In this document: piece by piece, positions 6,782 through 16,250 of the stretch
Layout of the letters: each line of letters starts with the position of its first letter
How positions within the stretch are numbered: the stretch's first letter is position 1
Origin: Actinomycetota bacterium
GTDB taxonomy: Bacteria; Actinomycetota; Acidimicrobiia; Acidimicrobiales; JAMCPL01
DNA: 55,941 nucleotides
Assembly: GCA_023379675.1 (NCBI GenBank)
Contig: JAMCPL010000026.1
Span: 1-55,941, forward strand
Direction: 5' to 3'
Translations under genes and position numbers: made by a program
The notes under the pieces: generated by a model
Seen by the model: only the letters and a program-made list of their open reading frames with translations
What the model was told of the DNA's origin: nothing
Databases searched by the model: none

Positions 6782-8737
6782 CTATTGCTGGAGAGGAAAT
6801 GGCGGTGGGATACGAATGATGACATTGCGGTCGAAGTACTGCCCGCGTCCAACTGGCTCGTAACCGTCATTACGGTGTATCCAGTGATTGGCGGCAAGTT
6901 CCCTTGACCAAGAGGCGAGCGTCAGTGGATCATCCAGGCCGCCACCACGAGGATCTATGGGAGCCGCATGATCCAGCACCGTGGACACGATCAGAAGTTC
7001 TCCAGTCTGGCTGTCTATCCCAATTTCCACTATACGCGATTGCTGCGGCCAATCTATCAGCGACGCAGTAGTGATCTGCCAGATCCCGTGCGTGGCGGAC
7101 TGCGGGTTCAGGGCAGGTATGAAGGATACGCGATGGGCATGGGTGTGGCCATTCATCCAAAGGACGGCATTGGGAAAACGTGACAGCACGGATAGAAATT
7201 CATAGCCGAGCACCCTTCGTGATCCGGTGCTACGATACTTTCTGGGAACGTAGCCATTGACTAGGGTTTCGAAGGGATGATGGCTGAAGAGTACACACAG
7301 CCTGTCCTCGTTCCGACTGGTTGTCCATGTACCGTCATCTCTGCGCCACCTGCTGCTGCTCCTGATGAGTTCTGCTTCCATCCATGCCAACTGCTCCGCG
7401 TCCATCGATCCCTCGAGGCCACCCCAAGGGTTGACGGTATCGAGTACCAGGCATCGTAGCGGACCGGTATCGAAGCCGTACCATGTGCGAGGATACGGCA
7501 TGCTCTCCCGGGGGCTGCCTGCCGTGACCTTGTCCGGTCCGGACTCTGGGGGTAGTGGCTGAGACGTCCCCGGCGGTGACGGTAACGCATCGCCCGTAAC
7601 TGTCTTTTCAATATGAGTGGAGATCCATTTAATAGGGTAGCCGATTTCCCGCCCGGAGTCCCGTTTCACCCGGCGCCATGGGACCGGTTGCCAGCGTAGT
7701 TTGTACCTGCCTGTTGCCATACGAGACGTGAGCAGGGTGGGCGGGCTGAAGCCCCCGACAAGCTTGTCGTGATTGCCTATAGTGACGTGCCAGGGCACGC
7801 CTGGACCGGTCGCCATGAAGGGCCTACGCGCTGCGTCGAGCAGGCCGGGCACTTCCGGGAAACCAAAGAAGGCTCTCGGCATGTCAGGCTTGCGACCCGC
7901 AGGCGTTCCGTCAGGGTGCCAGTACTGCGGATCGTAAAAGTGTGCACCGCCGATGCCATCCCACCGTGCGGCATCGCCGGAATCGGGAGTTACCTGTGCG
8001 TTGCCATTGAGCAACTTGGCAAACCATTCCATCTCATTCTGTTGCGATATTTCAACGGCATCACCGGTCGTCATGACCAACGATACCGGCGCTCCGGTCA
8101 CCGGGCCGGAACGGAGATCGCGAACAGCGCGGCACATCGACTCGACCACATGGGCGCTGAAAGGTTCTTGCGGGCGGTACGCTTCGATGAGCTTGAAGAT
8201 CGGTACCAGGCGGGATCCGGCGCGTTGGAGCATGCTCAAGAACTCAGCTCGGGCAGGGCTTTGCGCGTCGGTCACGTGCGCGTCGGTCATATGTACGAAT
8301 GCAATCACAGGCCGGACCTGGCTCAGGGGGATTTCGGGATCGCAGGCACGCATGAGAACGCTGTCCGTGGGTATGTAGGTACTGATTCCCGGTGCATGAT
8401 CCTTGCCATCGCGTGTGGCGGCTCCCTGCCCGTCCTTGCCCAGAGACATACCGGAGGTGCCCGCGCCGCCGCCAGGCCCACCGGTTGCCGAAATCACGTT
8501 ATCCGCTCTTTCCGTGTGAGCCTCGCCGGGTGCTGCCACGAGATGCCGGTAACCGCCAGGACCGGTATTGCCAGGAACGATTATTCGCGTAATGCTAGTG
8601 GCCTGTCCCGCAAAGCTGGGGCCGGGGGCGGCGGATATGCGTTGAGCCATGTGAGGCAGTATAGTCTGTTGTGATATCATGGTATTTTGGTTGCTAGGCG
8701 TCAGCGGCTGCGGAGCCTGCTTGTAACCTACTTGCAC
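6782..8737 (-). CDS. Metallophosphoesterase, TIGR03767 (PPA1498)-like family
   Basis: The protein has about 651 residues from GTG 8737; ATG 8680 is an alternative start. Binuclear metallophosphoesterase motifs appear in order: VHMTDAHVTD, TTGDAVE, TIGNHDK, FSHHPFETL and MNGHTHAHRV. The layout matches a large actinobacterial phosphoesterase family (TIGR03767), usually exported. The first ~130 residues are Gly/Pro/Thr-rich with no clear signal peptide, and a Pro-rich insert (SPPGTSQPLPPESGPDK) sits near the middle. The substrate is unknown. It converges on proC and diverges from rpsL, sharing the ~125-bp region upstream of the str operon. Confidence 0.8.
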   Translation of the reverse strand: MQVGYKQAPQPLTPSNQNTMISQQTILPHMAQRISAAPGPSFAGQATSITRIIVPGNTGPGGYRHLVAAPGEAHTERADNVISATGGPGGGAGTSGMSLGKDGQGAATRDGKDHAPGISTYIPTDSVLMRACDPEIPLSQVRPVIAFVHMTDAHVTDAQSPARAEFLSMLQRAGSRLVPIFKLIEAYRPQEPFSAHVVESMCRAVRDLRSGPVTGAPVSLVMTTGDAVEISQQNEMEWFAKLLNGNAQVTPDSGDAARWDGIGGAHFYDPQYWHPDGTPAGRKPDMPRAFFGFPEVPGLLDAARRPFMATGPGVPWHVTIGNHDKLVGGFSPPTLLTSRMATGRYKLRWQPVPWRRVKRDSGREIGYPIKWISTHIEKTVTGDALPSPPGTSQPLPPESGPDKVTAGSPRESMPYPRTWYGFDTGPLRCLVLDTVNPWGGLEGSMDAEQLAWMEAELIRSSSRWRRDDGTWTTSRNEDRLCVLFSHHPFETLVNGYVPRKYRSTGSRRVLGYEFLSVLSRFPNAVLWMNGHTHAHRVSFIPALNPQSATHGIWQITTASLIDWPQQSRIVEIGIDSQTGELLIVSTVLDHAAPIDPRGGGLDDPLTLASWSRELAANHWIHRNDGYEPVGRGQYFDRNVIIRIPPPFPLQQ

Positions 8738-8763
8738 ACATGGCGTTCAGGATGTACTATACT
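8732..8763 (+). promoter_or_regulatory. Candidate promoter of the str operon
   Basis: TATACT at 8758-8763 with TTGCAC at 8732-8737 upstream. The 20-bp gap is longer than ideal. The reverse strand carries an overlapping TATAGT, so the site could serve both rpsL and the divergent phosphoesterase gene. Confidence 0.35.
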
Positions 8764-8863
8764 TACCACGTTGCTTGAGGCGTGCCACGGTAAGCCTCGG
8801 GGTACCTGAGTGGTACTGAGCAATTTGTAATCTTGTAATCCGCAGATCAGATGGAGTTGACGC

Positions 8864-9235
8864 GTGCCGACAATCGAGCAGCTTGTCCGTAAAGGGCGAC
8901 AGACAAAACAGGCGAAGGCCAAGACAGCGGCCTTGAAGGGCGCGCCGCAGCGAAGGGGGGTGTGCGTGCGCGTATTCACCCACACTCCTAAAAAGCCGAA
9001 CTCGGCACTTCGTAAAGTGGCCAGGGTGAGGCTCACGAGCGGGGTGGAGGTAACGGCTTATATCCCCGGTATCGGGCACAATCTTCAGGAGCACTCCATA
9101 GTGCTGGTCAGAGGGGGCAGGGTGAAGGATTTGCCGGGTGTGCGGTACAAAGTCATCCGTGGAGCGCTTGATGCCGCAGGGGTTCGGAGTCGCGCGCAGG
9201 CCAGGAGCCGTTATGGTGCGAAGAAAGACTCGTAG
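8864..9235 (+). CDS. rpsL: 30S ribosomal protein S12
   Basis: The 123-residue decoding-centre protein is of standard length. [18 protein letters not shown] carries the conserved Lys associated with streptomycin sensitivity. [13 protein letters not shown] and [13 protein letters not shown] are the other family blocks. GTG start at 8864 with GGAG about ten bases upstream. It is the first gene of the str cluster rpsL-rpsG-fusA-tuf. Confidence 0.97.
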   Translation: MPTIEQLVRKGRQTKQAKAKTAALKGAPQRRGVCVRVFTHTPKKPNSALRKVARVRLTSGVEVTAYIPGIGHNLQEHSIVLVRGGRVKDLPGVRYKVIRGALDAAGVRSRAQARSRYGAKKDS

Positions 9236-9392
9236 TAGTGACGGCGCAGATGCTGAAGATGCCAACGAGCGTATCGAGCATGGCACGCGTAACCGGCATG
9301 CCGCAGAAGTCGTGTGGGTCGTGCAGGTGGTCGATGCCTGCAAATGCTACGAGGTTGTAGGGGCAAATAATATGATCAGGAGATACAGATAA
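9213..9392 (+). CDS. Possible 59-residue ORF between rpsL and rpsG
   Basis: ATG 9213 lies inside the end of rpsL in another frame. The frame stays open to TAA 9390-9392, whose last base is the first base of the rpsG ATG (TAATG). The peptide begins [11 protein letters not shown] and is charged in its first half, with a VVWVVQVV hydrophobic patch later. The rpsL-rpsG gap here is 156 bp. The stop/start overlap suggests coupling to rpsG, but no family is recognised and chance is possible. Confidence 0.25.
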   Translation: MVRRKTRSSDGADAEDANERIEHGTRNRHAAEVVWVVQVVDACKCYEVVGANNMIRRYR

Positions 9393-9862
9393 TGCCACGA
9401 AAGGGACCACCTCCGAGAAGGGAGCTTGCTCCGGACCCTGTTTACCGGTCGGTGCTTGTAACGCAGGTTGTAAACAAGATCCTGCTGAACGGTAAGCGTA
9501 CATTGGCCGAGAGCATTGTGTATGGGGCAATGGATCAGATCAGGGAGAAGACCGGCTCCGAGCCATTGAATGTGCTGAAGAAGGCGGTGGAAAATACGCG
9601 ACCGGAGTTGGAAGTGAGAAGCCGCAGGGTGGGGGGTGCCACCTATCAGGTACCGGTCGAGGTGCGGCCGCGGCGTGCCACCACTCTGTCTATCAGATGG
9701 ATTGTCGGCTATGCTCGGAACCGGCGGGAGAAGTCGATGGTTCTCAAGTTGGCTGGGGAAATATTGGACGCTTCCAACGGCACCGGCACGTCGGTGAAGC
9801 GTAGGGAGGACATGCACAAGATGGCCGAATCTAACAGAGCATTTGCTCACTACCGCTGGTGA
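9392..9862 (+). CDS. rpsG: 30S ribosomal protein S7
   Basis: The 156-residue protein nucleates assembly of the 30S head. [36 protein letters not shown] and the C-terminal [18 protein letters not shown] are diagnostic. AGGAG lies about ten bases before ATG 9392, and the ATG overlaps the stop of a short upstream frame. Standard length. Confidence 0.97.
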   Translation: MPRKGPPPRRELAPDPVYRSVLVTQVVNKILLNGKRTLAESIVYGAMDQIREKTGSEPLNVLKKAVENTRPELEVRSRRVGGATYQVPVEVRPRRATTLSIRWIVGYARNRREKSMVLKLAGEILDASNGTGTSVKRREDMHKMAESNRAFAHYRW

Positions 9863-9961
9863 GTTCGCTTTCCCGTATGACAAGTATGTGGATGTCACCG
9901 ATATGCACGATGCCATCCGTCCGGATGGTCCAGATGATGCCGGCCACTCTGAGAGAGATCT

Positions 9962-12055
9962 ATGGCTGATCCGCTTCCGATCAGAGAATTTCCCCTGTCC
10001 AGAACCCGCAATATCGGGATCATGGCTCATATTGACGCGGGGAAGACCACCATTACCGAGCGCATCCTCTATTACACCGGCAAGAACTATAAGATAGGCG
10101 AGGTTCACGAAGGCGCCGCCACCATGGATTGGATGGTTCAGGAGCAGGAGCGAGGCATTACCATCACCTCGGCCGCCACCACCTGCAAGTGGAACAATAC
10201 CTGGATCAATATCATCGACACTCCTGGCCATGTCGATTTCACCGTGGAAGTGGAGAGATCCCTCAGGGTGTTGGATGGTGCGGTTGCTGTGTTCGACGGT
10301 GTTGCCGGAGTGGAGCCCCAGACGGAGACGGTATGGCGCCAGGCGGATAAGTACAATGTACCGCGCATGTGCTATGTCAACAAGATGGACAGGATAGGTG
10401 TGTCCTTCGAGCGCACCGTGGCGATGATCAAGGATCGTCTTTCAGCTGTGCCCGCCGTACTCCAGCTGCCTATCGGCGCCGAAGCCGATTTCGTAGGCGT
10501 GGTTGACGTGCTCAATATGGAGGCGTTGATATGGCAGGATGGGCTGGGTGAGACCTGGGTCACTGAGCAGGTGCCCGAGTACCTGGCAAGCGCTGCCGAG
10601 GCTGCCCGCCATGAGCTTGTGGACGTCTTGTCCGAATTCGATGACGTCATCATGGAGAAGTACGTCGGTGAGGAGGAGATAACGGCAAACGATCTGCGTA
10701 GGGCCATCAGGCATGGCACCATAGAAGGCAAGATAGTGCCGGTATTGTGTGGCTCGGCTTTTCACAACAAGGCGGTCCAGCCGCTTCTTGATGCCATAGT
10801 CGACTACCTGCCGAGCCCTCTTGATGTGTTGGGTGCGCAAGGGACTTCCACCAAGGGAGAGGAGCTGGTACGCGGCGCCGATGATCAGGAGCCGTTCTCG
10901 GCGCTTGCTTTCAAGATCATGAGTGATCCTTATGTGGGGAAGCTCACTTACCTGCGCGTGTATTCAGGGACGCTCGCCAAAGGGGCTACAGTGACCAACT
11001 CGACCAAAGGCAAGAAGGAACGCATCGGACGTATTCTCCAGATGCATGCCAACCACAGGGAGGACAAGGACGCGGCGTTTTCGGGTGATATCGTTGCTGT
11101 AGTGGGGCTGCGTAACACCACCACTGGGGATACGCTCTGTGATCCGGCGAAGCCGATTATCCTGGAATCTCTGGAGTTTCCTGAACCGGTCATGCATGTG
11201 GCTGTGGAGCCGAAAACCAAAGCCGATCAGGACAAGCTGTCTAAGGCATTAGGCGCCCTCTCTGAAGAAGACCCAACGTTCAGGGTTCACAGTGACGAGG
11301 AAACTGGCCAGACGGTCATCTCGGGCATGGGAGAACTGCATCTGGAGGTTCTGGTGGACCGCATGTTGAGAGAGTTCAATGTAGATGCGAACGTGGGCAA
11401 GCCGCAGGTTGCCTACAGAGAGACCATACGCAAGTCCGTATCTGGTGTCGAGGGCAGGTATGTGCGCCAGACGGGAGGCCGTGGCCAGTACGGGCATGTG
11501 GAGATCGATCTCGAACCTACCGGCCCGGCAGGCGGGTATCAGTTTGTCGACAAGATAACCGGAGGGACCATACCGAAGGAGTACATTCCTGCCGTCGACG
11601 CCGGCATACAGGATGCGCTTACCAGCGGGGTTCTGGCTGGGTATCCTATGGTGGATATGAGAGTGATACTGGTGGACGGATCTTATCACGAAGTTGACTC
11701 GTCCGAGCTGGCTTTCAAGATAGCCGGATCAATGGCATTCAAGGCAGCCGTGAGAAAAGCCGATCCTGTCCTGCTCGAACCTATTATGGAAGTGGAGGTT
11801 GTCACCCCTGAAGAGAATCTCGGAGACGTGCTCGGAGATCTGTCGTCACGCAGGGGTCGGGTGGAGGGCATGGACCAGAGGGGATCCAGCCAGGTGGTGA
11901 GGGCGCAGGTTCCTCTGGCCAGCATGTTCGGGTATGCCACCGATCTGCGTTCGCGGACGCAGGGGCGGGCGAGCTATACTATGCAGTTCAGCGCTTATAA
12001 CGAGGTACCTGACTCGATTTCGAAGGAGATCATGGCCAGGGCAAACGGTGAGTAG
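9962..12055 (+). CDS. fusA: Elongation factor G
   Basis: The 697-residue translocase GTPase has the P-loop AHIDAGKTT at residues 22-30, the switch region around [27 protein letters not shown] (G3) and NKMD (G4). Domains II-V follow, including VAYRETI in domain IV and [12 protein letters not shown] near the C-terminus. Full length. It drives translocation of tRNA and mRNA on the ribosome and, with RRF, ribosome recycling. It lies 99 bp after rpsG in the str cluster. Confidence 0.97.
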   Translation: MADPLPIREFPLSRTRNIGIMAHIDAGKTTITERILYYTGKNYKIGEVHEGAATMDWMVQEQERGITITSAATTCKWNNTWINIIDTPGHVDFTVEVERSLRVLDGAVAVFDGVAGVEPQTETVWRQADKYNVPRMCYVNKMDRIGVSFERTVAMIKDRLSAVPAVLQLPIGAEADFVGVVDVLNMEALIWQDGLGETWVTEQVPEYLASAAEAARHELVDVLSEFDDVIMEKYVGEEEITANDLRRAIRHGTIEGKIVPVLCGSAFHNKAVQPLLDAIVDYLPSPLDVLGAQGTSTKGEELVRGADDQEPFSALAFKIMSDPYVGKLTYLRVYSGTLAKGATVTNSTKGKKERIGRILQMHANHREDKDAAFSGDIVAVVGLRNTTTGDTLCDPAKPIILESLEFPEPVMHVAVEPKTKADQDKLSKALGALSEEDPTFRVHSDEETGQTVISGMGELHLEVLVDRMLREFNVDANVGKPQVAYRETIRKSVSGVEGRYVRQTGGRGQYGHVEIDLEPTGPAGGYQFVDKITGGTIPKEYIPAVDAGIQDALTSGVLAGYPMVDMRVILVDGSYHEVDSSELAFKIAGSMAFKAAVRKADPVLLEPIMEVEVVTPEENLGDVLGDLSSRRGRVEGMDQRGSSQVVRAQVPLASMFGYATDLRSRTQGRASYTMQFSAYNEVPDSISKEIMARANGE

Positions 12056-12312
12056 AATTACCTCCGGCGGTATTGGTGCAGTGTTCATGATGGTACTGTG
12101 TCCACAGCGGAATGGGTGTCGGCAGGATCGTACCGGCAAGCAGCCGGCCGTAATGCGATTGGTTGGAAATGAAATGCGATTGGAGTGGAGCTGCCATGGC
12201 TGGTAAAGTACTATGATGTCTCTGCTCATTGTCTGGGCTGGCAACGACTGCAAGAGTGGTCGTAGATAGGAGCGATCGGACGGTTCTACCGGTCGTAGAT
12301 GAAGGAAGGAAA

Positions 12313-12363
12313 ATGGGTAGTTACAAGTCGAAGTTGGGGCTATCCAGAATGAAGAGGAGCTGA
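12313..12363 (+). CDS. Possible 16-residue leader peptide before tuf
   Basis: The fusA-tuf gap is 318 bp. Near its end a GGAAGGAAA stretch is followed at once by ATG 12313. The frame encodes [16 protein letters not shown] and stops at 12361-12363, ten bases before the tuf ATG. The nearest Shine-Dalgarno-like site of tuf (AGGAG, about 12353-12359) is about 15 bases from its start. Reading of the leader could therefore influence tuf initiation. No other gene is evident in the gap; a near-repeat AATGCGATTGG lies at about 12153-12184. Confidence 0.25.
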   Translation: MGSYKSKLGLSRMKRS

Positions 12364-12373
12364 ATCGAAAAAT

Positions 12374-13561
12374 ATGGCAAAGAAGAAATTTGAGCGATCA
12401 AAGCCACACTTGAACGTAGGAACTATGGGCCACATAGACCATGGCAAGACAACGTTGACTGCCGCCATTACGAAGGTGCTGTCCGAGCAGAATCCAGATG
12501 TGGCGTTCACCCCATTCGAGGACATCGACAAGGCTCCCGAGGAGAAGGCTCGTGGCATCACCATCCAGATTGCTCACGTGGAGTACGTGACGGCAAACAG
12601 GCACTACGCGCACGTGGACATGCCCGGCCATGCCGACTACATAAAGAACATGATTACGGGTGCGGCGCAGGTTGACGGAGCGATCCTAGTGGTTTCTGCG
12701 CCTGATGGTCCCATGCCTCAAACGAGAGAACACGTCCTGCTTGCTCGCCAGGTAGGTGTTCCGTATATAGTCGTTGCGCTGAACAAAGTGGACATGATGG
12801 ACGATCCCGAGTTGCTCGATCTGGTGGAGCTGGAGATCAGGGAGCTGTTGAACAGCTACGAGTTCCCAGGAGACGATGCTCCTGTCGTGAAGGTGAGCGC
12901 CCTCAAAGCTCTCGAAGGGGACGAGGATGCCAAGAAGGGCATACTGGAGCTGATGGAGGCGGTCGATGCCTACATACCCGAGCCCGATCGTCCCATTGAC
13001 AAGCCTTTCCTGATGCCTATCGAGGACGTTATGTCTATTACTGGTCGTGGAACCGTAGTGACCGGCAAGGTTGAGCAGGGCATGTTGAAAGTGGGCGAAG
13101 AGGTCGAGATTGTGGGATTGCGGGCGACCCAGAAGACGGTGGCGACCGGAGTGGAGATGTTCCGCAAGCTGCTCGATGAAGGACGTGCCGGTGACAACAT
13201 AGGCGTTCTCCTGAGAGGCACGAAGAAGGAGGACGTGGAGAGAGGGCAGGTTCTTGCCAAGCCAGGCACTATTACCCCTCATACCAATTTCGAGGCGAAT
13301 GTCTACGTACTGACCAAGGAGGAGGGTGGGAGGCACAAGCCGTTCTTCACCAATTACCGCCCGCAGTTCTATTTCCGTACCACTGATGTGACTGGTACCA
13401 TTGAATTGCCCGAAGGTACTGAGATGATTATGCCCGGAGACAATACCACCATGACGGTCGAACTCCAGAAGCCGATTGCCATGGACGAGGGATTGCGCTT
13501 TGCAATCAGGGAAGGTGGCAGGACGGTTGGCGCCGGTCGGGTCACCAAGATCATCAAGTAG
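12374..13561 (+). CDS. tuf: Elongation factor Tu
   Basis: The 395-residue GTPase delivers aminoacyl-tRNA to the ribosome. P-loop GHIDHGKTT at residues 19-27, [12 protein letters not shown] in the effector loop, [12 protein letters not shown] and NKVDMMDD follow in order. Domain II has [13 protein letters not shown], and the C-terminus ends [13 protein letters not shown]. Full length. Gln in the GITIQIA position is uncommon (Ser or Asn is usual). Confidence 0.97.
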   Translation: MAKKKFERSKPHLNVGTMGHIDHGKTTLTAAITKVLSEQNPDVAFTPFEDIDKAPEEKARGITIQIAHVEYVTANRHYAHVDMPGHADYIKNMITGAAQVDGAILVVSAPDGPMPQTREHVLLARQVGVPYIVVALNKVDMMDDPELLDLVELEIRELLNSYEFPGDDAPVVKVSALKALEGDEDAKKGILELMEAVDAYIPEPDRPIDKPFLMPIEDVMSITGRGTVVTGKVEQGMLKVGEEVEIVGLRATQKTVATGVEMFRKLLDEGRAGDNIGVLLRGTKKEDVERGQVLAKPGTITPHTNFEANVYVLTKEEGGRHKPFFTNYRPQFYFRTTDVTGTIELPEGTEMIMPGDNTTMTVELQKPIAMDEGLRFAIREGGRTVGAGRVTKIIK

Positions 13562-13609
13562 GCTGTGGCCGACGGTGAGAGTGTTGGATAATGGCCAGGA
13601 GGTATGTCG

Positions 13610-13720
13610 ATGCAAGTGATGGATAGCCTTATGGCGCATGCCCTCCGGCGTTGCCCATCGTTGGCCGTAGTTCCCTCGACGTTGACATTGACATTGATGA
13701 TGCCGCGAGTGTTCAGGTGA
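13610..13720 (+). CDS. Possible 36-residue leader ORF coupled to rpsJ
   Basis: AGGAGG at 13597-13602 lies seven bases before ATG 13610. The frame encodes [20 protein letters not shown] and 16 more residues, then stops with TGA 13718-13720. That stop overlaps GTG 13717, the best-placed start of rpsJ (GTGA). rpsJ itself has no ribosome-binding site before GTG 13717. The arrangement suggests translational coupling of S10 to a leader peptide. The alternative is that S10 starts at TTG 13651 with a 22-residue extension. Confidence 0.4.
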   Translation: MQVMDSLMAHALRRCPSLAVVPSTLTLTLMMPRVFR

Positions 13721-14031
13721 GCGACGGCCAGAAGATTAGGATCCGCCTCAAGGCCTACGATCATGAGATGTTGGACAGGGAGACCCAGAAGATAGTCCAG
13801 ACCATTTTAAGGACTCAGGCCAAAGTGTGTGGTCCGGTGCCGTTGCCTACAGAGAAGCATCGCTTTACGGTGATCAGGGCTCCCCACAAGTACAAGGACA
13901 GCCGCGAACATTTTGAGATGAGGGTGCACAAGCGTCTTATCGACATCATAGAGTCGACTCCGAAGACGGTGGACGCATTGCAGAGGTTGGACATTTCCGC
14001 AGGAGTGGATGCAGAGATAAAAATTCAGTAA
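13717..14031 (+). CDS. rpsJ: 30S ribosomal protein S10
   Basis: The 104-residue protein starts from GTG 13717 ([20 protein letters not shown]), close to the usual S10 length. [20 protein letters not shown] is the conserved block. An in-frame TTG at 13651 would add an odd repetitive segment ([10 protein letters not shown]). The GTG overlaps the stop of a leader ORF with a strong ribosome-binding site. S10 acts in the 30S head and, as NusE, in transcription antitermination. A 376-bp gap separates it from rplC, which is unusual for this cluster. Confidence 0.9.
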   Translation: MSDGQKIRIRLKAYDHEMLDRETQKIVQTILRTQAKVCGPVPLPTEKHRFTVIRAPHKYKDSREHFEMRVHKRLIDIIESTPKTVDALQRLDISAGVDAEIKIQ

Positions 14032-14119
14032 AAGGCCGGGGTCGCGTTCATCTATCGGATGCTGTCCATGCACGGCGTAGCGGGAATCGCGTGTAATTGC
14101 GACATTGGATTCCTGCGAC

Positions 14120-14148
14120 TGGACTTGCCGGTGTGGAGCGTGTATAAT
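14120..14148 (+). promoter_or_regulatory. Promoter in the rpsJ-rplC gap
   Basis: TGGACT (14120-14125), 17 bp, then a perfect TATAAT (14143-14148). Transcription would start near 14155 and give a leader of about 250 nt before rplC, so the S10 cluster probably has a second promoter here. Confidence 0.6.
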
Positions 14149-14159
14149 AATACATCTTC

Positions 14160-14187
14160 GGAGAGAAAGGCCGCGGTGGTTTTCTCC
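14160..14187 (+). promoter_or_regulatory. Hairpin at the 5' end of the rplC leader
   Basis: GGAGAGAA (14160-14167) can pair with TTTTCTCC (14180-14187), leaving a 12-nt loop with GGCCGCGG. It lies just after the predicted start of transcription and has no U-run. It could stabilise the mRNA or take part in leader control; no known r-protein binding motif is recognised. Confidence 0.35.
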
Positions 14188-14407
14188 AGCACGGGTAACG
14201 TGTAATATGAGTAGGTGCTCCGGGCTGTCCGGGCGGGTCACATGCCTTGTACCTGATGCAGGTTGCTTGGCAAGTGCGGGTACGTTGTGGAGAGCAAGTA
14301 AGTAGTGGTAACGCATGGGCGTTTGCACGTCCCTGTGCGTGCACAAAGTGCAATAGCGCGCCGGTTGCCGGTAACGGCAGGCAGTTGTTCAGGAGAGTTG
14401 GAGTCAA

Positions 14408-15094
14408 ATGGCCACTAAGGCGATCGTTGGAGAGAAATTGGGAATGACCCAGGTGTTTGATGACAGGAACCTGGTGATCCCGGTGACGGTTCTTAAGGTC
14501 GCGCCTGTGCGTATCGTGCAGGTCAAGAGACCGGACCGGGAAGGCTACTCTGCGTTGCAGGTGACTTGGGGTTTCCGCAGGAAGAATTCGGTGAACCAGC
14601 CGGAATCAGGGCATTTTCGTGTAGCCGGCGTGGAGCCGGGAAGGCGTCTGGTGGAGTTGAGAATAGACGATGTAAATGGGTTCGAGCCGGGCCAGGAGAT
14701 GGATGCATCACTACTGGAGAGTGGCATGCGCGTAGACGTCACTTCAACCTCCAAGGGAAAGGGGTTTGCCGGTGGAATGAAGAGGCACAATTTCAAAGGG
14801 CAGGGTGCGTCTCATGGCAATCACAGGATGCACAGAGCGCCTGGCTCTATAGGAGCTTGCGCAACACCTGCCAGGGTGTTCAAGGGAGTGAGAATGGCAG
14901 GGCGTATGGGGGGGAAACAGGTTACCACGCTCAACCTAGAGGTCGTTGCCGCTGATCCCGAGCGTCAGATAGTCCTTGTAAAAGGAGCCGTTCCCGGTCC
15001 CAGGGGTGGTGTTGTGGTGATAAGGTCAACTGTCAAGACGCCGGTACTTGCTTCTACCGGTGCAGTTATACAGAAAGGCGCTTCACGGGGATGA
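14408..15094 (+). CDS. rplC: 50S ribosomal protein L3
   Basis: The 228-residue protein opens with KAIVGEKLGMTQVFDD and has the central block GKGFAGGMKRHNFKGQGASH with the Gln that is methylated in some bacteria. GGKQVTTLNLEVV and VKGAVPGPRGGVVVI follow. L3 helps assemble domain VI of 23S rRNA near the peptidyl-transferase centre. GGAG is close upstream of ATG 14408. Its end overlaps rplD (ATGA). Confidence 0.97.
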   Translation: MATKAIVGEKLGMTQVFDDRNLVIPVTVLKVAPVRIVQVKRPDREGYSALQVTWGFRRKNSVNQPESGHFRVAGVEPGRRLVELRIDDVNGFEPGQEMDASLLESGMRVDVTSTSKGKGFAGGMKRHNFKGQGASHGNHRMHRAPGSIGACATPARVFKGVRMAGRMGGKQVTTLNLEVVAADPERQIVLVKGAVPGPRGGVVVIRSTVKTPVLASTGAVIQKGASRG

Positions 15095-15942
15095 GCGGGT
15101 CGACGACTTACCGGAAGGTGCCGGAACTGCGGACGTACACGGTGGCTAGGCGTAACCTGAAAGGTGAGGTCCTATCAGAGGTCGCACTCCAGCCGGGGAT
15201 GTTCGGCTTGGAGCCTAATATTCCGGTGATGCACCAAGTGGTGGTGGCTCAGCTGGCTGCTGCCAGGAAGGGCACTCATTCCACATTGCGCCAACGTGAG
15301 GTACGCGGTGGCGGTGCGAAGCCGTTCAGGCAAAAGGGTACGGGACGTGCCAGGCAGGGATCCATCAGGGCCAGCCAATTCGTAGGCGGTGGAGTGGCCC
15401 ATGGGCCGAAGCCGAGATCCTACCGGCAGCATACGCCGAAGAAGATGGTGAAGCTTGCCCTGTATTCGGCTATGTCCGATCGGGCTGCTGAAGGCAAGGT
15501 TGCCTGGATTGATAGATGGAGTTTCGATGTTCCCAGCACGAAGGATGCCGGCAAGGCGCTTGCAACGCTCGAGTTGGATGGTAGGTTGCTGGTGGTGCTT
15601 GGTCCCTCCTACGGTGACATAGCAGAGATGTCCTTGCGCAACATTCCAAGGGTGCAGATCGTGCAGGTAGGTGAGCTGAATGCCTATGACGTGCTGTGCA
15701 GCGACTGGCTGGTGTTTGACGACGCTTCCATGGCCCGGCTCACAGGTATATCCGAGTTCACCGGAGCCGAGATGTCGACGCTAGGTGGCGGAGAGGATAC
15801 AGGGATTGCCGGCGACGAGGGCATGGGAGAAGATCCTGCCACCGGCAGCGCCAGTGAGAGCGGCAGGGACAGTGAGGAGACCCGAGCGGGCGAGGGCGGT
15901 CATGATGAGGCCGGCGTAGGTGAGGAAGTGGAGGAATCATGA
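15091..15942 (+). CDS. rplD: 50S ribosomal protein L4 with acidic C-terminal extension
   Basis: The 283-residue protein is about 80 longer than E. coli L4. The core includes the tunnel loop (REVRGGGAKPFRQKGTGRAR, HGPKPRSYRQHTPKK) and the C-terminal domain (NAYDVLCSDWLVF). From about residue 225 an extra tail rich in Gly, Glu, Asp and Ser begins (GGGEDTGIAGDEGMGEDPAT). L4 lines the peptide exit tunnel, and in E. coli it also represses the S10 operon. It overlaps rplC and rplW by four bases (ATGA) on each side. The tail resembles those on L22, S3 and L29. Confidence 0.95.
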   Translation: MSGSTTYRKVPELRTYTVARRNLKGEVLSEVALQPGMFGLEPNIPVMHQVVVAQLAAARKGTHSTLRQREVRGGGAKPFRQKGTGRARQGSIRASQFVGGGVAHGPKPRSYRQHTPKKMVKLALYSAMSDRAAEGKVAWIDRWSFDVPSTKDAGKALATLELDGRLLVVLGPSYGDIAEMSLRNIPRVQIVQVGELNAYDVLCSDWLVFDDASMARLTGISEFTGAEMSTLGGGEDTGIAGDEGMGEDPATGSASESGRDSEETRAGEGGHDEAGVGEEVEES

Positions 15943-16232
15943 GAGACGCATCCCAGGTGTTGATCGCTCCGGTGGTTTCCGAGAAGTCGTATGCACTGTC
16001 CGAGCATGGTACGTATGTATTTGTCGTAGCGCCGGATGCTACGAAGCTGGAAGTGCGTAAGTCGGTCGAGCGGATGTTCAGCGTGAAAGTGTCTCGGGTC
16101 AACACATTGAACCGCAAGGGGAAGAAGCGGATCAATCGCCGTAACAACGTAGCAGGCAAGAGGCCGGATCGCAAGAGAGCCATAGTGACGCTTTCCGGTG
16201 ATGACCGTATAGATCTTTTTCAGAAGAGTTGA
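15939..16232 (+). CDS. rplW: 50S ribosomal protein L23
   Basis: The 97-residue protein is of standard size: VLIAPVVSEKSYALSEHGTY, KLEVRKSVERMFSVKVSRVN and RRNNVAGKRPDRKRAIVTL. L23 sits at the tunnel exit and docks signal recognition particle and trigger factor. The start overlaps the rplD stop (ATGA). Confidence 0.97.
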   Translation: MRDASQVLIAPVVSEKSYALSEHGTYVFVVAPDATKLEVRKSVERMFSVKVSRVNTLNRKGKKRINRRNNVAGKRPDRKRAIVTLSGDDRIDLFQKS

Positions 16233-16250
16233 GGCAGGAAGGTAGCTACA

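Noticed and set aside
7769-8674. Plus-strand frame of about 300 codons opposite the metallophosphoesterase gene
   Set aside because: It has no recognisable domain, while the minus strand holds all metallophosphoesterase motifs in order. It is an antisense shadow.
12056-12373. tRNA gene or riboswitch in the fusA-tuf gap
   Set aside because: No cloverleaf, no T-loop-like GTTCRANNC sequence in a plausible context, and no recognised riboswitch core.
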